Shown: positions 1 through 10,400, numbered from the stretch's first letter. The stretch is 64,000 nucleotides of DNA from an uncultured Vampirovibrio sp. (GCA_910583875.1 CAJTXT010000004.1:107389-171388), one strand, 5' to 3'. A program made the numbers and translations. Notes: generated by a model not told the origin, from the letters alone.

Positions 1-519
1 GATTATGTATTTGACGGAACAAAACAGGGTAAATACCTGCCTAATGATAAAACAAATCCTATTAATGTATATGGGGAATCTAAACTTGCAGGTGAAAAAG
101 CTGTTCAAGAAAACGAAAAGTATTATATAACAAGAACAAGCTGGTTATATGGTCATCATGGTAAAAACTTTGTTGAAACAATGATAAGTCTTAAAGATAA
201 AGAAGAATTAAAAGTTGTAGATGACCAAATAGGATGTCCTACTTGGACTGTAGAACTTGCAAATGGCATTGTAAAACTTATAAAGGAAGAAATGCCGTAT
301 GGTATTTATCAAATTTGTGGAAGCGGGCATACAAGCTGGTATGGTTTTGCAAAAAAAATCTTTGAACTTTGCAATTTTAATGTAAATCTAAAACCATGTA
401 CTACAGATGAATTTCCTCGTGCTGCCAAACGTCCTGAAAATAGTATTATGGAAAATAATAAGATTTGCAGAAAATGGGAAACCGCATTAAAAGAATATAT
501 TGAATTGAGGTGCGAATGA
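1..519 (+). CDS. rfbD: dTDP-4-dehydrorhamnose reductase, C-terminal part (5' end outside window)
   Basis: An open frame runs from base 1, so about 172 C-terminal residues are present and the N-terminal Rossmann glycine motif lies outside the window. The product reduces dTDP-4-dehydro-L-rhamnose to dTDP-L-rhamnose for cell-surface polysaccharide. The visible start DYVFDG followed by YGESKLAGE is the conserved core of the family, with Tyr and Lys of the YxxxK catalytic pair. RTSWLYG follows, and the C-terminal substrate-binding half contains RAAKRPENS. The stop codon overlaps the start of rfbA (ATGA), so the two are translationally coupled. Function is confident; the extent of the 5' part is unknown. 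Confidence 0.93.
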   Translation, partial: DYVFDGTKQGKYLPNDKTNPINVYGESKLAGEKAVQENEKYYITRTSWLYGHHGKNFVETMISLKDKEELKVVDDQIGCPTWTVELANGIVKLIKEEMPYGIYQICGSGHTSWYGFAKKIFELCNFNVNLKPCTTDEFPRAAKRPENSIMENNKICRKWETALKEYIELRCE

Positions 520-1385
520 AAGGCATTATTTTAGCCGGCGGTTCAGGAACACGTTTATATCCTTCAACTATTGCTGTATCAAAGCAATTACTGCCTGTTT
601 ATGATAAACCAATGATTTATCATCCTATTTCTGTATTGATGTTGGCAGGGATTAAAGATATTTTAATTATTTCAACACCAAAAGATTTACCTAATTTTAA
701 AAAACTACTTGGCGACGGAAGTCAAATTGGTGTTAATTTTTCTTATGTAGAACAGCCAAGTCCTGATGGTCTTGCTCAAGCATTTATTCTTGGAAAAGAT
801 TTTATTGGTAATGATTCTGTTGCATTAATTCTAGGGGATAATATATTTTATGGTCCTTCTTTCTCTGCAATGTTAAAAAATGCTGTAGAAAGAACAGAAA
901 CTAATTGCGGTGCAACTTTATTTGCATATCAGGTAAAAGATCCTCAACGTTTTGGAGTGGTTGATTTTGATGAGAATAATAAAGTTATTTCAATAGAAGA
1001 AAAACCTCAAAATCCAAAATCTAAATATGCAGTAACCGGTCTTTATTTTTATAATAATAATGTTGTTGAGTATGTTAAAAATCAACAACCTTCTAAACGT
1101 GGTGAACTTGAAATTACTGATTTAAATAATACATATTTAGCAAAAGAAAATGTTCATGTGGAAATACTTGGCAGAGGCTTTGCGTGGCTTGATACTGGTA
1201 CGCATGAGTCACTTCTTCAAGCTTCAGAATTTATAAAAACTATTGAAGATAATCAAGGGATTAAAATTGCCTGCCTTGAAGAAATAGCTTATAGAATGGG
1301 CTTTATTTCTAAAGAACAATTACATAAGATTGCGGAAAGTTATCCAAATAATCCTTACTACCAATATGTTATGAATATTGAATAG
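516..1385 (+). CDS. rfbA: Glucose-1-phosphate thymidylyltransferase
   Basis: Makes dTDP-glucose from dTTP and glucose-1-phosphate, the first step of dTDP-L-rhamnose synthesis; cytoplasmic. The N-terminal nucleotide-binding signature GGSGTRLYPST is at residues 8-18, followed by KQLLPVYDKPMIYHP; the metal-binding aspartate is in LGDNIFYG and the substrate motif EEKP is mid-protein. At 289 aa it matches the family. I chose the ATG at 516 because GAGG sits five bases upstream and it overlaps the rfbD stop; an in-frame GTG at 510 would lack this spacing. It is followed immediately by the long palindrome at 1386-1493, which could terminate the operon. Confidence 0.96.
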   Translation: MKGIILAGGSGTRLYPSTIAVSKQLLPVYDKPMIYHPISVLMLAGIKDILIISTPKDLPNFKKLLGDGSQIGVNFSYVEQPSPDGLAQAFILGKDFIGNDSVALILGDNIFYGPSFSAMLKNAVERTETNCGATLFAYQVKDPQRFGVVDFDENNKVISIEEKPQNPKSKYAVTGLYFYNNNVVEYVKNQQPSKRGELEITDLNNTYLAKENVHVEILGRGFAWLDTGTHESLLQASEFIKTIEDNQGIKIACLEEIAYRMGFISKEQLHKIAESYPNNPYYQYVMNIE

Positions 1386-1493
1386 TTTTATTGCAAAAAA
1401 ATAGCAGATATTTTATTTTTCGTCCTGTGTTTTCGCGGTTCCTAAAAACAATGGACTTCAAAATAAAATATCTGCTATTTTTTTGCAATAAAA
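1386..1493. repeat. Palindromic element A: 34-bp perfect stem with conserved 27-nt cap
   Basis: Bases 1386-1419 are perfectly complementary to 1460-1493 (34 bp). Inside, a GTCC/GGAC stem encloses a 27-nt loop at 1426-1452 that begins TGTGTTTTCGCG and ends CCTAAAAACAAT. The loop is nearly identical to those of the palindromes at 17585-17681 and 44490-44600, although the arms are unrelated. It starts on the base after the rfbA stop codon and lies between convergent genes, so it may act as a terminator in both directions. Confidence 0.85.
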
Positions 1494-1512
1494 AACTGCC
1501 AATAAAGGCAGT
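1489..1512 (-). terminator. Rho-independent terminator for the 1540-1812 gene
   Basis: Read on the minus strand, ACTGCC-TTTATT-GGCAGT forms a 6-bp hairpin followed directly by TTTTTT. It lies just beyond the end of the minus-strand gene and abuts the foot of palindrome A. Confidence 0.65.
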
Positions 1513-1539
1513 CTCTAATCTGAACAACATAATTTAAAA

Positions 1540-1812
1540 TTATTCTACAAAACCGCTCTTTATTTCAGGCTGTTCATTAAAATTAAAGATAAAATGAGTA
1601 TATCTTTCCATTCTAAGTTTGAACCAACCTAACATAGTATCAGAGCCATATATTTTTATTGTACGCATTCTATCAAAGTGTTTGCTTCTTTTATTATATG
1701 ATTCATCAATATAAGTTTGGCACTTGCAATTTAACTCTTCAACTAAATCATAAAGAGTTTTTAACCACGCAGCCTGCACATATAAATCATTAACTTTGTA
1801 TTCTAAAAGCAT
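1540..1812 (-). CDS. Hypothetical protein, 90 aa
   Basis: I do not recognise this family. The product is soluble-looking with no signal peptide or membrane span; it is rich in Tyr, Lys and aromatics (LYVQAAWLKTLYDLVEEL, FKLRMERYTHFIFNF) and has two close cysteines (CKC). The first half is probably helical. The start ATG has an AAAGG-type ribosome binding site just upstream. A terminator hairpin follows it, and it stands alone between rfbA and folD. It looks like a real small gene because of the start and terminator signals, but coding status was not tested by homology. Confidence 0.6.
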   Translation of the reverse strand: MLLEYKVNDLYVQAAWLKTLYDLVEELNCKCQTYIDESYNKRSKHFDRMRTIKIYGSDTMLGWFKLRMERYTHFIFNFNEQPEIKSGFVE

Positions 1813-2010
1813 ACCTTTCCTGACTTTATTTTTTGTAAGTTATCATCTCACATAACTATTATATATATGCCTTAATCTTCAATTTTCTAAACATGTTTTT
1901 CTTTAATTTTTTATAAAAAATCAGCAATAATTTTTGCTAAATCTGAAAAACATTACAAATAAAAGGTTATCCGATTTATATACTATGGATATTTGTTTAC
2001 ATAAATTAAT

Positions 2011-2859
2011 CTATATGTATAAACTTCTTTGAAGTTTATATAATTCAAATGTATTTTCCATTAACATTGCAATTGTCATCGGTCCAATTCCACCCGGTAC
2101 AGGTGTTATAAAAGAAACTTTTTTAGATACAGAATTAAAATCAACATCTCCGCATAATCCTTCTTCTGTTCTGTTAATGCCAACATCAACAACTACTGAA
2201 GCTTCTTTAAAATATTCAGCTGTTAAAAATTTAGGCTTTCCAACAGCAGAAACGACAATATCTGATTTGAGTGTTAAATCTTTTAAATTTTGAGTATAAC
2301 TATTTGCCATTATTACAGTTGCATTTTCTCTTTGTAATAAAAAGGAAACAGGTTTACCAACTATATTTGAACGGCCTAATACTGTAACAACTTTACCTTT
2401 TAACTCAATATTATATTCTTTTAAGAGTTTTATAATTCCTTTTGGTGTGCAAGGAATTGCATAGGGATTATAACCTAATGCTAATCTTCCAAAGTTGTAT
2501 GCTGTAAATCCGTCAACATCTTTTATAGGGTCAATTGCTTCTATAATCTTCTTTTGATTTATATGCTCAGGTAAAGGGAGCTGAACAAGAATAGCATTAA
2601 TATTTATATCTTCGTTTAATATATATATATGTTCAAGAAGATTTTCTTCTGTTACATCTGAAGGCATTGGTATTACAATTGATTCAAATCCAATATATTC
2701 AGCTTTTTTTTGTTTGTTTCTTACATAAATTTGGCTTGCAGGATTATCACCTGCTAAAATTACGGCAAGCTTTGGTTTTTTTGTAAGAGAAGCAGTACAA
2801 GTTCTAATATTCTCTATTATTTTTTCAGCAGTCTTTTTCCCGTCAAGAATTACAGTCAT
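2011..2859 (-). CDS. folD: Bifunctional methylenetetrahydrofolate dehydrogenase / methenyltetrahydrofolate cyclohydrolase
   Basis: Interconverts 5,10-methylene-THF, methenyl-THF and 10-formyl-THF, supplying one-carbon units for purines and for initiator Met-tRNA formylation (fmt is at 22.7 kb). The 282-aa length is typical. Visible family motifs are SQIYVRNKQKKAEYIG with the catalytic Lys/Tyr region, QLPLPEHI, DVDGF, the NADP-binding GRSNIVGKP, and the C-terminal PVPGGIGPMTIAMLMENT. It overlaps the upstream CooC-like gene by four bases (ATGA), so the two form an operon. Confidence 0.96.
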   Translation of the reverse strand: MTVILDGKKTAEKIIENIRTCTASLTKKPKLAVILAGDNPASQIYVRNKQKKAEYIGFESIVIPMPSDVTEENLLEHIYILNEDININAILVQLPLPEHINQKKIIEAIDPIKDVDGFTAYNFGRLALGYNPYAIPCTPKGIIKLLKEYNIELKGKVVTVLGRSNIVGKPVSFLLQRENATVIMANSYTQNLKDLTLKSDIVVSAVGKPKFLTAEYFKEASVVVDVGINRTEEGLCGDVDFNSVSKKVSFITPVPGGIGPMTIAMLMENTFELYKLQRSLYI

Positions 2860-3614
2860 TCTATCTCCTCATTTTGCGGGATATTTAGTCTAAAATATAG
2901 CTGTTCAATAGCGTTTTCAACAATTTCAGAATCTTTTTCAATTCTGTTTTCTTTTAATTTTTCATCTTTTGGAATTGTACCTAAAGTTGTTAAATCATAT
3001 TTGTTTAATAATTCTAATAACGGTTCAATTTCTTGTTGTTTTACACCGTTTAGTACAACGCCAAGCTGTTCGCCTGCTGCATATTTTGCACTATATTCTT
3101 CTATTCTGTTTGCAAGATGAATAGATGCTTCATTTGGACGAGCTACAACAAGCGTCACATTAATAGGAATATCAACAAGCTGATGAAGATATTTAAGGTC
3201 GAATTCACAATCAAATATTACATAATCATAGCGAGAGATGAGTTTTACAAGTGCATCATTAATTTGTTTTGTTATCGGACATCTGCAATCTTTAGAACCA
3301 ATTAACCAAGAAACAATAATATCTGTATTTTCATCAAGCGGTTCAAGAATATCTTCAAGTGCCCATTCAACGAACTCTTGTTTTGTCATATTATCAGGAA
3401 TGCCTGTTTTATATTCGTGTTTTCCGCTTCTTATCCCGTATATGGTTTGACGAATATCTTTGCCAAAACTGTGACCAAGTTCTGCTGTTAAATCATTATC
3501 AAAAAGAAGAACAGTTTTATTTGGATGTTTTTTTCTTAAAACTTTCCATAACGCTTTTACAATTGTAGTTTTACCGCTTCCGCTTTTACCTGTAATTGCA
3601 ATTGATACTGTCAT
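2856..3614 (-). CDS. CooC-like P-loop ATPase (MinD/ArsA-type nickel insertion factor family)
   Basis: A 252-aa P-loop ATPase of the MinD/CooC group. The deviant Walker A GKSGSGKTT is at residues 9-17. A CxC pair (Cys110 and Cys112, in KDCRCP) sits where CooC proteins of carbon monoxide dehydrogenase maturation carry their dimer-interface metal-binding CxC. A Walker B-like segment YDYVIFDCE follows. The start at 3614 has GGGAG upstream; an in-frame start at 3632 lacks one. It is coupled to folD. CooC proteins insert nickel into CO dehydrogenase, but no such enzyme is in this window, so the client protein is unknown. Family membership is fairly sure; the function is inferred. Confidence 0.75.
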   Translation of the reverse strand: MTVSIAITGKSGSGKTTIVKALWKVLRKKHPNKTVLLFDNDLTAELGHSFGKDIRQTIYGIRSGKHEYKTGIPDNMTKQEFVEWALEDILEPLDENTDIIVSWLIGSKDCRCPITKQINDALVKLISRYDYVIFDCEFDLKYLHQLVDIPINVTLVVARPNEASIHLANRIEEYSAKYAAGEQLGVVLNGVKQQEIEPLLELLNKYDLTTLGTIPKDEKLKENRIEKDSEIVENAIEQLYFRLNIPQNEEIE

Positions 3615-3725
3615 TAAAATCTCCCAAAACAATTATTATGGTTTTATTATATCAAATATAGTTTGTATGTAAAATATGATTGTTTTTAAAATTTATATAA
3701 TTTATACTTGATATTAGTTTATATT

Positions 3726-5447
3726 ATGAGTGAAAAAATGAAAGTATTATTAATAAATCCTCCACTTGCTGCTTTTGATTCTATATATTCTGCAATTCCT
3801 CTTTTGCTAGGACAGTTAAGATATAATAATATTGTGGCAGATGCGTTAGATTTAAATATTGAATTTTTAAAAGAAATTACAAGTCCGTCCTATTTAAAAT
3901 ATACAAAAGAGCTTCTTCAAAAAATATACAATGATAACGAATTTTTAAATAAAAATGTTTCTTCCAAATATATGCTATCATCAGAACAAATGGCAGACTT
4001 AAAAGCCAAAATAGAGAAATTTTTAATTCAAAATAGAAAAATTATAGACTTTTATATAAATAATCAAGAAAAATTTTTTAATGAATATATTAACAGCTAT
4101 AAATATGGCGAAGAAGGCAATGAATATAAATATGATAAACTGTTATATTTTTTAGTCACATTTGCCTTTTTACCATTTTATCCGGAACATACTCGTTTTA
4201 TTTTTCAAAGTAATATGCATTGTATAATTTCCGATAATCCATTATATAAGCTTAATTATGAAGATATACTAAATAAATGTTCAAATGAAATAAGAAATAT
4301 ATATTTAAAAATTTTTGAAAAAAAGATAGAAGAATTCAATTTAGAAAAATATGACGTAATTGGCATAACAATTCCTTTTGAGCAAAATTTGTATCCTGCT
4401 TTAACAATAGCAAAACTCTTAAAAGAAAAAACAAATGCAAAAGTAGTTTTAGGCGGGCTTCAAATAACGGCGCTTGTTGAAAGTTTTATTAAACATCCGG
4501 AGATGTTTGGAAGCTTTTTTGATGGATTATTGCTGGGAGAAGGTGAAAATTCAATACTTGACTATGTGAAATATGTTGAAAATCAAATTTCTCCTTCAAA
4601 AGTTTCCGGACTTGTATATAAAGAAAACTCAATAATTAAACAAAATGAAAATATTCCTGTTAAAAATATAAACGATATAGTTCCGCCTTCTTTTGACGGA
4701 ATAGATTTTAATAATTATTTGTGTAAAAAAATATCGTTAGAATTTGCAAAAGGATGTTACTGGCATAAATGTACATTTTGCTACAATAATCTTTGGAAAA
4801 GATATCATATAAGAAAACCGGAGAAAGCTGTTGATATAATGCAGCAGCTTCAAAAGAATTATGGTATAAATTATTTTGATATTTATGATGATGCATTAAA
4901 TATTAATTTCGCAGAAAAATTTGCAGATGAAATATTTAAAAGAGGTTTAAAAATTAATTATAGTTGTTTTCTTCGCGCTGAAAAAACATTGACTTATAAT
5001 ATACTTGAAAAATTAAAAAAATCAGGGGTTCTTACTATATTTTTTGGAATTGAAAGTGCTTCAAAACATGTATTGGATTTAATGCAAAAAGGGATTGATA
5101 TAGAAGTTGTAAAAAGAATACTAAAAGATTGTAAGAAATTAGGAATAAATACCTCGTGCGGTTTTATTTTCGGCTTTCCTGGTGAAACTGAAGAAGATGT
5201 TATTAAAACTATAAAATTTATAAAAGACAATAAAGATTACATTGACGATTTGAATACGTTCAAGTTCACAATTATGAAGTCTTCTGCAATGTTAACGCCC
5301 GAAAACATTTTAAAATTTAACATAACAGATATTCAACAACCGGAAGAATTCTCAGAATATGTAAATTATAAGATAGAGGGTATGTCTGAAGAAAGATTAA
5401 ATAATATTCTTAAAGAAAATAATATTGAATATACAAAATTTAATTAA
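3726..5447 (+). CDS. B12-binding domain radical SAM protein
   Basis: A 573-aa protein. The N-terminus (VLLINPPLAAFDSIYSAIP) and residues about 200-300 (YDVIGITIPFEQN, VVLGGLQITA, GLLLGEGE) match a cobalamin-binding Rossmann domain. The radical SAM core begins around residue 338 with GCYWHKCTFC, a C-x4-C-x2-C cluster one residue longer than the usual CxxxCxxC. Later come GIESAS and CGFIFGFPGETEEDV, typical of the SPASM-less B12 radical SAM group. The substrate is unknown. The start ATG at 3726 lacks a clear ribosome binding site; an ATG at 3738 is an alternative. Its stop overlaps that of the convergent histidine kinase by four bases. Confidence 0.82.
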   Translation: MSEKMKVLLINPPLAAFDSIYSAIPLLLGQLRYNNIVADALDLNIEFLKEITSPSYLKYTKELLQKIYNDNEFLNKNVSSKYMLSSEQMADLKAKIEKFLIQNRKIIDFYINNQEKFFNEYINSYKYGEEGNEYKYDKLLYFLVTFAFLPFYPEHTRFIFQSNMHCIISDNPLYKLNYEDILNKCSNEIRNIYLKIFEKKIEEFNLEKYDVIGITIPFEQNLYPALTIAKLLKEKTNAKVVLGGLQITALVESFIKHPEMFGSFFDGLLLGEGENSILDYVKYVENQISPSKVSGLVYKENSIIKQNENIPVKNINDIVPPSFDGIDFNNYLCKKISLEFAKGCYWHKCTFCYNNLWKRYHIRKPEKAVDIMQQLQKNYGINYFDIYDDALNINFAEKFADEIFKRGLKINYSCFLRAEKTLTYNILEKLKKSGVLTIFFGIESASKHVLDLMQKGIDIEVVKRILKDCKKLGINTSCGFIFGFPGETEEDVIKTIKFIKDNKDYIDDLNTFKFTIMKSSAMLTPENILKFNITDIQQPEEFSEYVNYKIEGMSEERLNNILKENNIEYTKFN

Positions 5448-7204
5448 ACAAGTTCAGACTCATCAATATTAATTGGAAGTTTGAGGGTAAATATAGAACC
5501 CTCGCCCTCTTTACTTGTTACTGTAATTTTACCGTTATGATGTTTTTCAATTGTCATTTTTACAAGATGCAATCCTAATCCGGTTCCTTTTATTGTATGA
5601 ACGGCATTTTCAACTCTGTAAAAACGTTCAAAAATCTTTTCTAAATGTTCTTTAGCGATACCTATACCATTATCTTTAACTGAAAATTCTATATATTGCT
5701 TATCTTCTGAAAGTTTTACACTAACTTTTATATTTTTTCCTTCTAAGGAATATTTTATTGCATTTGAAAGTAAATTTCTTATAACTCTATCTATACTTTC
5801 AACATTTATAGGTACTAACGGTAAATTTTCTTCTTTTATAAATTCTATTTTGATATTTTTTTCATCAGCAAGAATTTTTATAGAATTAATATTTTGCTCT
5901 AAAAGTTCAACAATATTAGCAAATTCTTTTCTTAAAGATACATTACCGGATTCTAAACGAGAGAAATCAAGGATATCATTAACCATTGTATGAAGTCTTT
6001 TTGCTTCAATATCAATAGTATTCATAAATTCTTTTTTTGTATCTTCGTCAAAGTCATCGCCATTATGGCATAAGGTATCAATGTACGTTCTTAAAACTGT
6101 AACAGGCGTTCTTAATTCATGCGAAACATTTGATATAAAGGTATTTTTAAGTTTATTTACTTCTGTTTCTCTTGTAATATCAATTAATACAATGATATAG
6201 CCCACATAATCCTGCTGTTGAGAAAACATTGGCGATATCATAGCTTTTATAGTTAATTTGCCTGCTTCTATGTTAAATTCAATAGGTTTTTGCTCAATTA
6301 TATTCAATGGAGTGTCTTTAAATTCTTCAATTTTTTCAAAGAAACATTTTTGTCCATGTGAATCGATATAGTCTTGAATTTTTGTATTTATAAAGTGAGT
6401 TTCATCTATATCAAGCATTTTTAATGCTGCTGAATTTGCAAGTACAACATTGTCAAAATTATCACAAACTATAACCCCGTTTATAATACTCATCAATACT
6501 GCTTCAAGCTTGTTTCTTTCAAGCATTAATTGTTCAACATTTTGTTCTTCATATTTAGATAAAATATTTGACATATCATTAAATGCATCTGCTAATTCTT
6601 CTAAATTTTCAGATTCAAGTTTATATCCAAATTGTCCTGTAGCGATTTGTCTTACACCTTTATACAATTTTTTTAATTCTTTTGACATTAAAAAATAATT
6701 TAAAAGTAAAAGAATTGAAAATCCTAGCCAAATAAGTGAAAAAATATAAATAAGAAGTTTTTTTGAAAAAGCACTTAAAGGTATTATGCTTTTCCCGTTC
6801 ATACCAATCGTTACAGAATTTGTATATCCGTCATAAATTACTGGAATACTTATATTTATTATTGTATCCTCATCATTAATAGGAAAATCTTGTTTTGATG
6901 AATAAATGATATTATTGTTTTCATCTTTATATTCAATAAAAGAAATATCATTTTTTTCTTTTAAAAGCGGAGCAAATTTATGAGAAAATAATTCTGCTTT
7001 TTTTATTGGTGAAACATCATTCCAGCCTGCAGTTTCACAAGCAATGGTTTTTGTTATGTTTTGTGCATAATCAGCATAAGTTTTATCCATCTTGTTTTGA
7101 ACATTGCTGATTGTATAGATAGATATTGATGCTGTAATTATAGCACTTAAGAGCCATCCTGCTATTATAAATTTAAACTGCTTATTTCTGTGTATTTTAT
7201 TCAT
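5444..7204 (-). CDS. Membrane sensor histidine kinase (HAMP-PAS-HisKA-HATPase)
   Basis: A 586-aa two-component sensor kinase. One membrane helix is near residues 12-32 and another near 148-172, enclosing a periplasmic sensor region of about 115 residues. A HAMP-like linker, a PAS-like domain (LEAVLMSIINGVIVCDN onwards), a HisKA domain with phospho-acceptor SNVSHELRTPVT, and a HATPase domain with N box NLLSNAIKYS, G1 DNGIGIA and G2 GTGLGLHLVK follow. The layout resembles PhoR/WalK kinases. No response regulator gene is adjacent, so it is an orphan kinase here. The signal it senses is unknown. Confidence 0.93.
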   Translation of the reverse strand: MNKIHRNKQFKFIIAGWLLSAIITASISIYTISNVQNKMDKTYADYAQNITKTIACETAGWNDVSPIKKAELFSHKFAPLLKEKNDISFIEYKDENNNIIYSSKQDFPINDEDTIINISIPVIYDGYTNSVTIGMNGKSIIPLSAFSKKLLIYIFSLIWLGFSILLLLNYFLMSKELKKLYKGVRQIATGQFGYKLESENLEELADAFNDMSNILSKYEEQNVEQLMLERNKLEAVLMSIINGVIVCDNFDNVVLANSAALKMLDIDETHFINTKIQDYIDSHGQKCFFEKIEEFKDTPLNIIEQKPIEFNIEAGKLTIKAMISPMFSQQQDYVGYIIVLIDITRETEVNKLKNTFISNVSHELRTPVTVLRTYIDTLCHNGDDFDEDTKKEFMNTIDIEAKRLHTMVNDILDFSRLESGNVSLRKEFANIVELLEQNINSIKILADEKNIKIEFIKEENLPLVPINVESIDRVIRNLLSNAIKYSLEGKNIKVSVKLSEDKQYIEFSVKDNGIGIAKEHLEKIFERFYRVENAVHTIKGTGLGLHLVKMTIEKHHNGKITVTSKEGEGSIFTLKLPINIDESELV

Positions 7205-7373
7205 AAATAGAAGTTTAGCATTGATAATAAAATTTTTAAAGATTTTTTATTTGTATTATTGGGGACTTGACACGTAAAAGCAATAATAACAACGTTTTTA
7301 TTTGAATTCGAATTCATAAGAAAGTGTAATGTTAACAATTGTTTAACAAATTCTTTGAAAAAAGCTTTTTTTC

Positions 7374-7409
7374 TTGACGGGCAAGTTTCAGCAAGTATCA
7401 TTTTATAAT
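7374..7409 (+). promoter_or_regulatory. Possible rpoB promoter
   Basis: TTGACG (7374-7379) is followed after 16 bases by TATCAT (7396-7401); a better -10 box TATAAT occurs at 7404-7409 but has no matching -35 at normal spacing. The leader to the rpoB start is about 80 bases. No other promoter was seen in the 283-bp gap upstream of rpoB. Confidence 0.4.
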
Positions 7410-7487
7410 GGCTCTATGTGCCTTTAGATAAAAAATCAATAAATTTTTATAGATGTTGTAGTACACCACATAATGAGAGGTGAATGA

Positions 7488-10400
7488 ATGTTAAAGAAAA
7501 AATATTCTGAAAGAGTAACTCCGATGGGCATGCCCAAAACAAGATTGGACGACTTACCGGATTTAATCGAAATTCAGAAAAAGTCATTTGAGTGGTTTTT
7601 AAAAGAAGGTTTGAAAGAAGAATTTCTTTCTTATTCTCCTATTAAAGACTATACTGGTAGATTAGAATTACACTTCCTTCCAAATTATACTTTTGATAAT
7701 CCAAAATATTCATTGGAAGAAGCAAGAATCCACGATGCTACTTATGCTAAACAATTAAGAGTAATGGCTCGTTTAGTAAACCGTGATACAGGGGAAATAA
7801 AAGAACAAGAAGTTTATATCGGTGATATCCCAACAATGACAAATAAAGGTACCTTTATTGTAAATGGTGCTGAACGTGTTATTGTATCTCAAATTGTACG
7901 TTCACCAGGTATTTATTTCAAACGTGAAATTTCTCCAACTGGTAAACGTTTATTCAACGCAACTTTGATTCCAAACAGAGGCGCGTGGATGAAGATAGAA
8001 ACAGATGCTAATGATATTATCTACATCAAAATAGATAAAAATAGAAAAATCTTAGCAACTACTTTATTAAAAGCTTTAGGAATTACAGTTTCTGAAATGG
8101 AAACATTATTCACTCACTTTGAATTCTTAAAGAAAACATTAGAAAAAGATACTGCTGAAACAACAGATGATGCTTTAATTGAAGTTTATAAAAAACTAAG
8201 ACCTGGCGATCCGGCTTCTGCTGCAGGCGGTCGTTCAATTATTGAATCAAGATTCTTTGATGATAAAAAATATGATATCGGCAGAGTAGGTCGTTATAAA
8301 TTAAATAAAAAATTAAACCTAAACGTAGCTGAAACGCAAAGAACATTAACAATTCAAGACTTAGTTGCAGCTGTTGAATACTTAATTAACTTAACTTATG
8401 ACGAAGGAAGCTGCGATGATATCGACCACTTAGGTAACAGAAGAATCCGCAGTGTTGGTGAATTATTACAAAACCAATTCAGAGTAGGTTTATCAAGAAT
8501 TGAAAGAATCGTTAAAGAAAGAATGACTCTTCAAAATTCAGAAACACTTACTCCGTTAAACTTATTAAATACAAAACCATTAATCGCTTCATTAAAAGAG
8601 TTCTTTGGTTCATCTCAGTTATCACAATTTATGGACCAAACAAACCCTCTTGCTGAATTAACTCACAAAAGACGTATCTCAGCTTTAGGACCTGGCGGTT
8701 TGGTTAGAGAAAGAGCCGGATTCGCAGTTCGTGACATCCACCCTTCTCACTACGGAAGAATTTGTCCGATTGAAACACCAGAAGGACCTAACGCAGGTTT
8801 GATTGGTTCATTAGCTACTCACGCAAAAGTTAATGATTACGGTTTCATCGAAACACCTTACTTTGCAGTAAAAGATGGTGTTGTTTCAAACGAAGTATAT
8901 TATATGAGTGCAGATGAAGAAGAAAACTTCCGTGTAGCTCCTTCTGACTTAACATTAAATGAAGACAGAAGTATTAAAGCACAATATGTACCTATCCGTT
9001 ATAAATCAGAATTCACAATGGGTGAATCAAAACGTGTAGACTACATGGGTGTTTCTCCAATTCAGGTAATCTCAGTAGCTACATCAGTAATTCCATTCAT
9101 TGAACACGATGACGCAAACCGTGCGTTGATGGGTTCTAACATGCAACGTCAAGCAGTACCTTTATTAATTACAGATAGACCGGTTGTTGCAACAGGTCTT
9201 GAAAAAAGAGCTGCAAAAGACTCTTGTATGGTAGTTGTATCTGATGTTGACGGTGTAGTTGCAAAAGTTGTCGGTGAAGAAATTTGGATTAAAGATAACG
9301 CCGGCAAATTACACAAATATCAATTAATGAAATATGTAAGAAGTAACCAAGATACTTGTATTAACCAAAAACCTATCGTAACAGAAGGTTCTACAGTTAA
9401 AGCAGGTGATGTAATTGCCGACGGTGCTTCAACTCACTTCGGTGAACTTTCATTAGGTAAAAACGTTTTAGTTGCTTATATGCCTTGGGAAGGATATAAC
9501 TTCGAAGATGCTATCTTACTTTCTGAAAGATGCGTTCACGATGATATCTTTACTTCATTACATATCGAAAAATTAGAAATAGAAGCACGTCAAACAAAAC
9601 TTGGACCTGAAGAAATTACAAGAGAAGTTCCAAACGTATCTGAAGAGTCATTAAGACACTTAGATGAAAGAGGTATTGTAAGAATCGGTGCTAGAGTTTA
9701 TGCTGATGACATCTTAGTTGGTAAAGTTACACCAAAAGGTGAATCAGAACACCCGCCAGAAGAAAAACTTTTAAGAGCTATCTTCGCTGAAAAAGCAAGA
9801 GATGTAAAAGATAATTCATTAAGAGTACCTCACGGTGAAGGTGGACGTGTAGTCGACGTAAAAGTATTTGACAGAGAAAAAGGCGACGAACTTTTACCAG
9901 GTGCTAATACACTTATTAAAGTTTATATCGCTCAAAAACGTAAAGTATCTGTTGGTGATAAACTTGCAGGACGTCACGGTAACAAAGGTATTGTTTCAAG
10001 AATTCTTCCAAAAGAAGATATGCCATTCTTACCTGATGGAACTCCTGTTGATATCGTATTAAATCCACTTGGTGTACCTTCTCGTATGAACGTAGGTCAA
10101 ACATATGAATGCTTACTTGGTTTAGCTTCATATTTAACAGGTGATTACTACGAAGCACCTTCATTTGATGAAATGTATGGTGAAAATAAATCAGAAATTT
10201 CAACAAAATATGAATTATTAAGAGGTATAAAAGAATCCGGCTGTGATTGGGTTGGAGAAGATGGTAAAGTTACACTATATGACGGTAGAACCGGTGAACC
10301 ATTCGACAGACCTGTTTCAGTTGGTATTACATACTTCTTGAAATTAGTTCACTTAGTAGATGATAAGATTCACGCTAGAAGCACAGGACCTTATTCATTA

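Noticed and set aside
5651..5663. TTTAGCGATACCT, matching part of the cap of palindromic elements A-C
   Set aside because: It lies within the histidine kinase gene where it encodes the conserved GIGIAKE segment, with no flanking palindrome; chance match.
7201..7401. Open frame of 66 codons on the minus strand upstream of the histidine kinase
   Set aside because: No ribosome binding site, unusual composition, overlaps the kinase start and the rpoB promoter region; not supported.
7260..7487. Possible leader RNA or riboswitch before rpoB
   Set aside because: No convincing conserved fold or terminator pair was found; only a possible promoter is reported.
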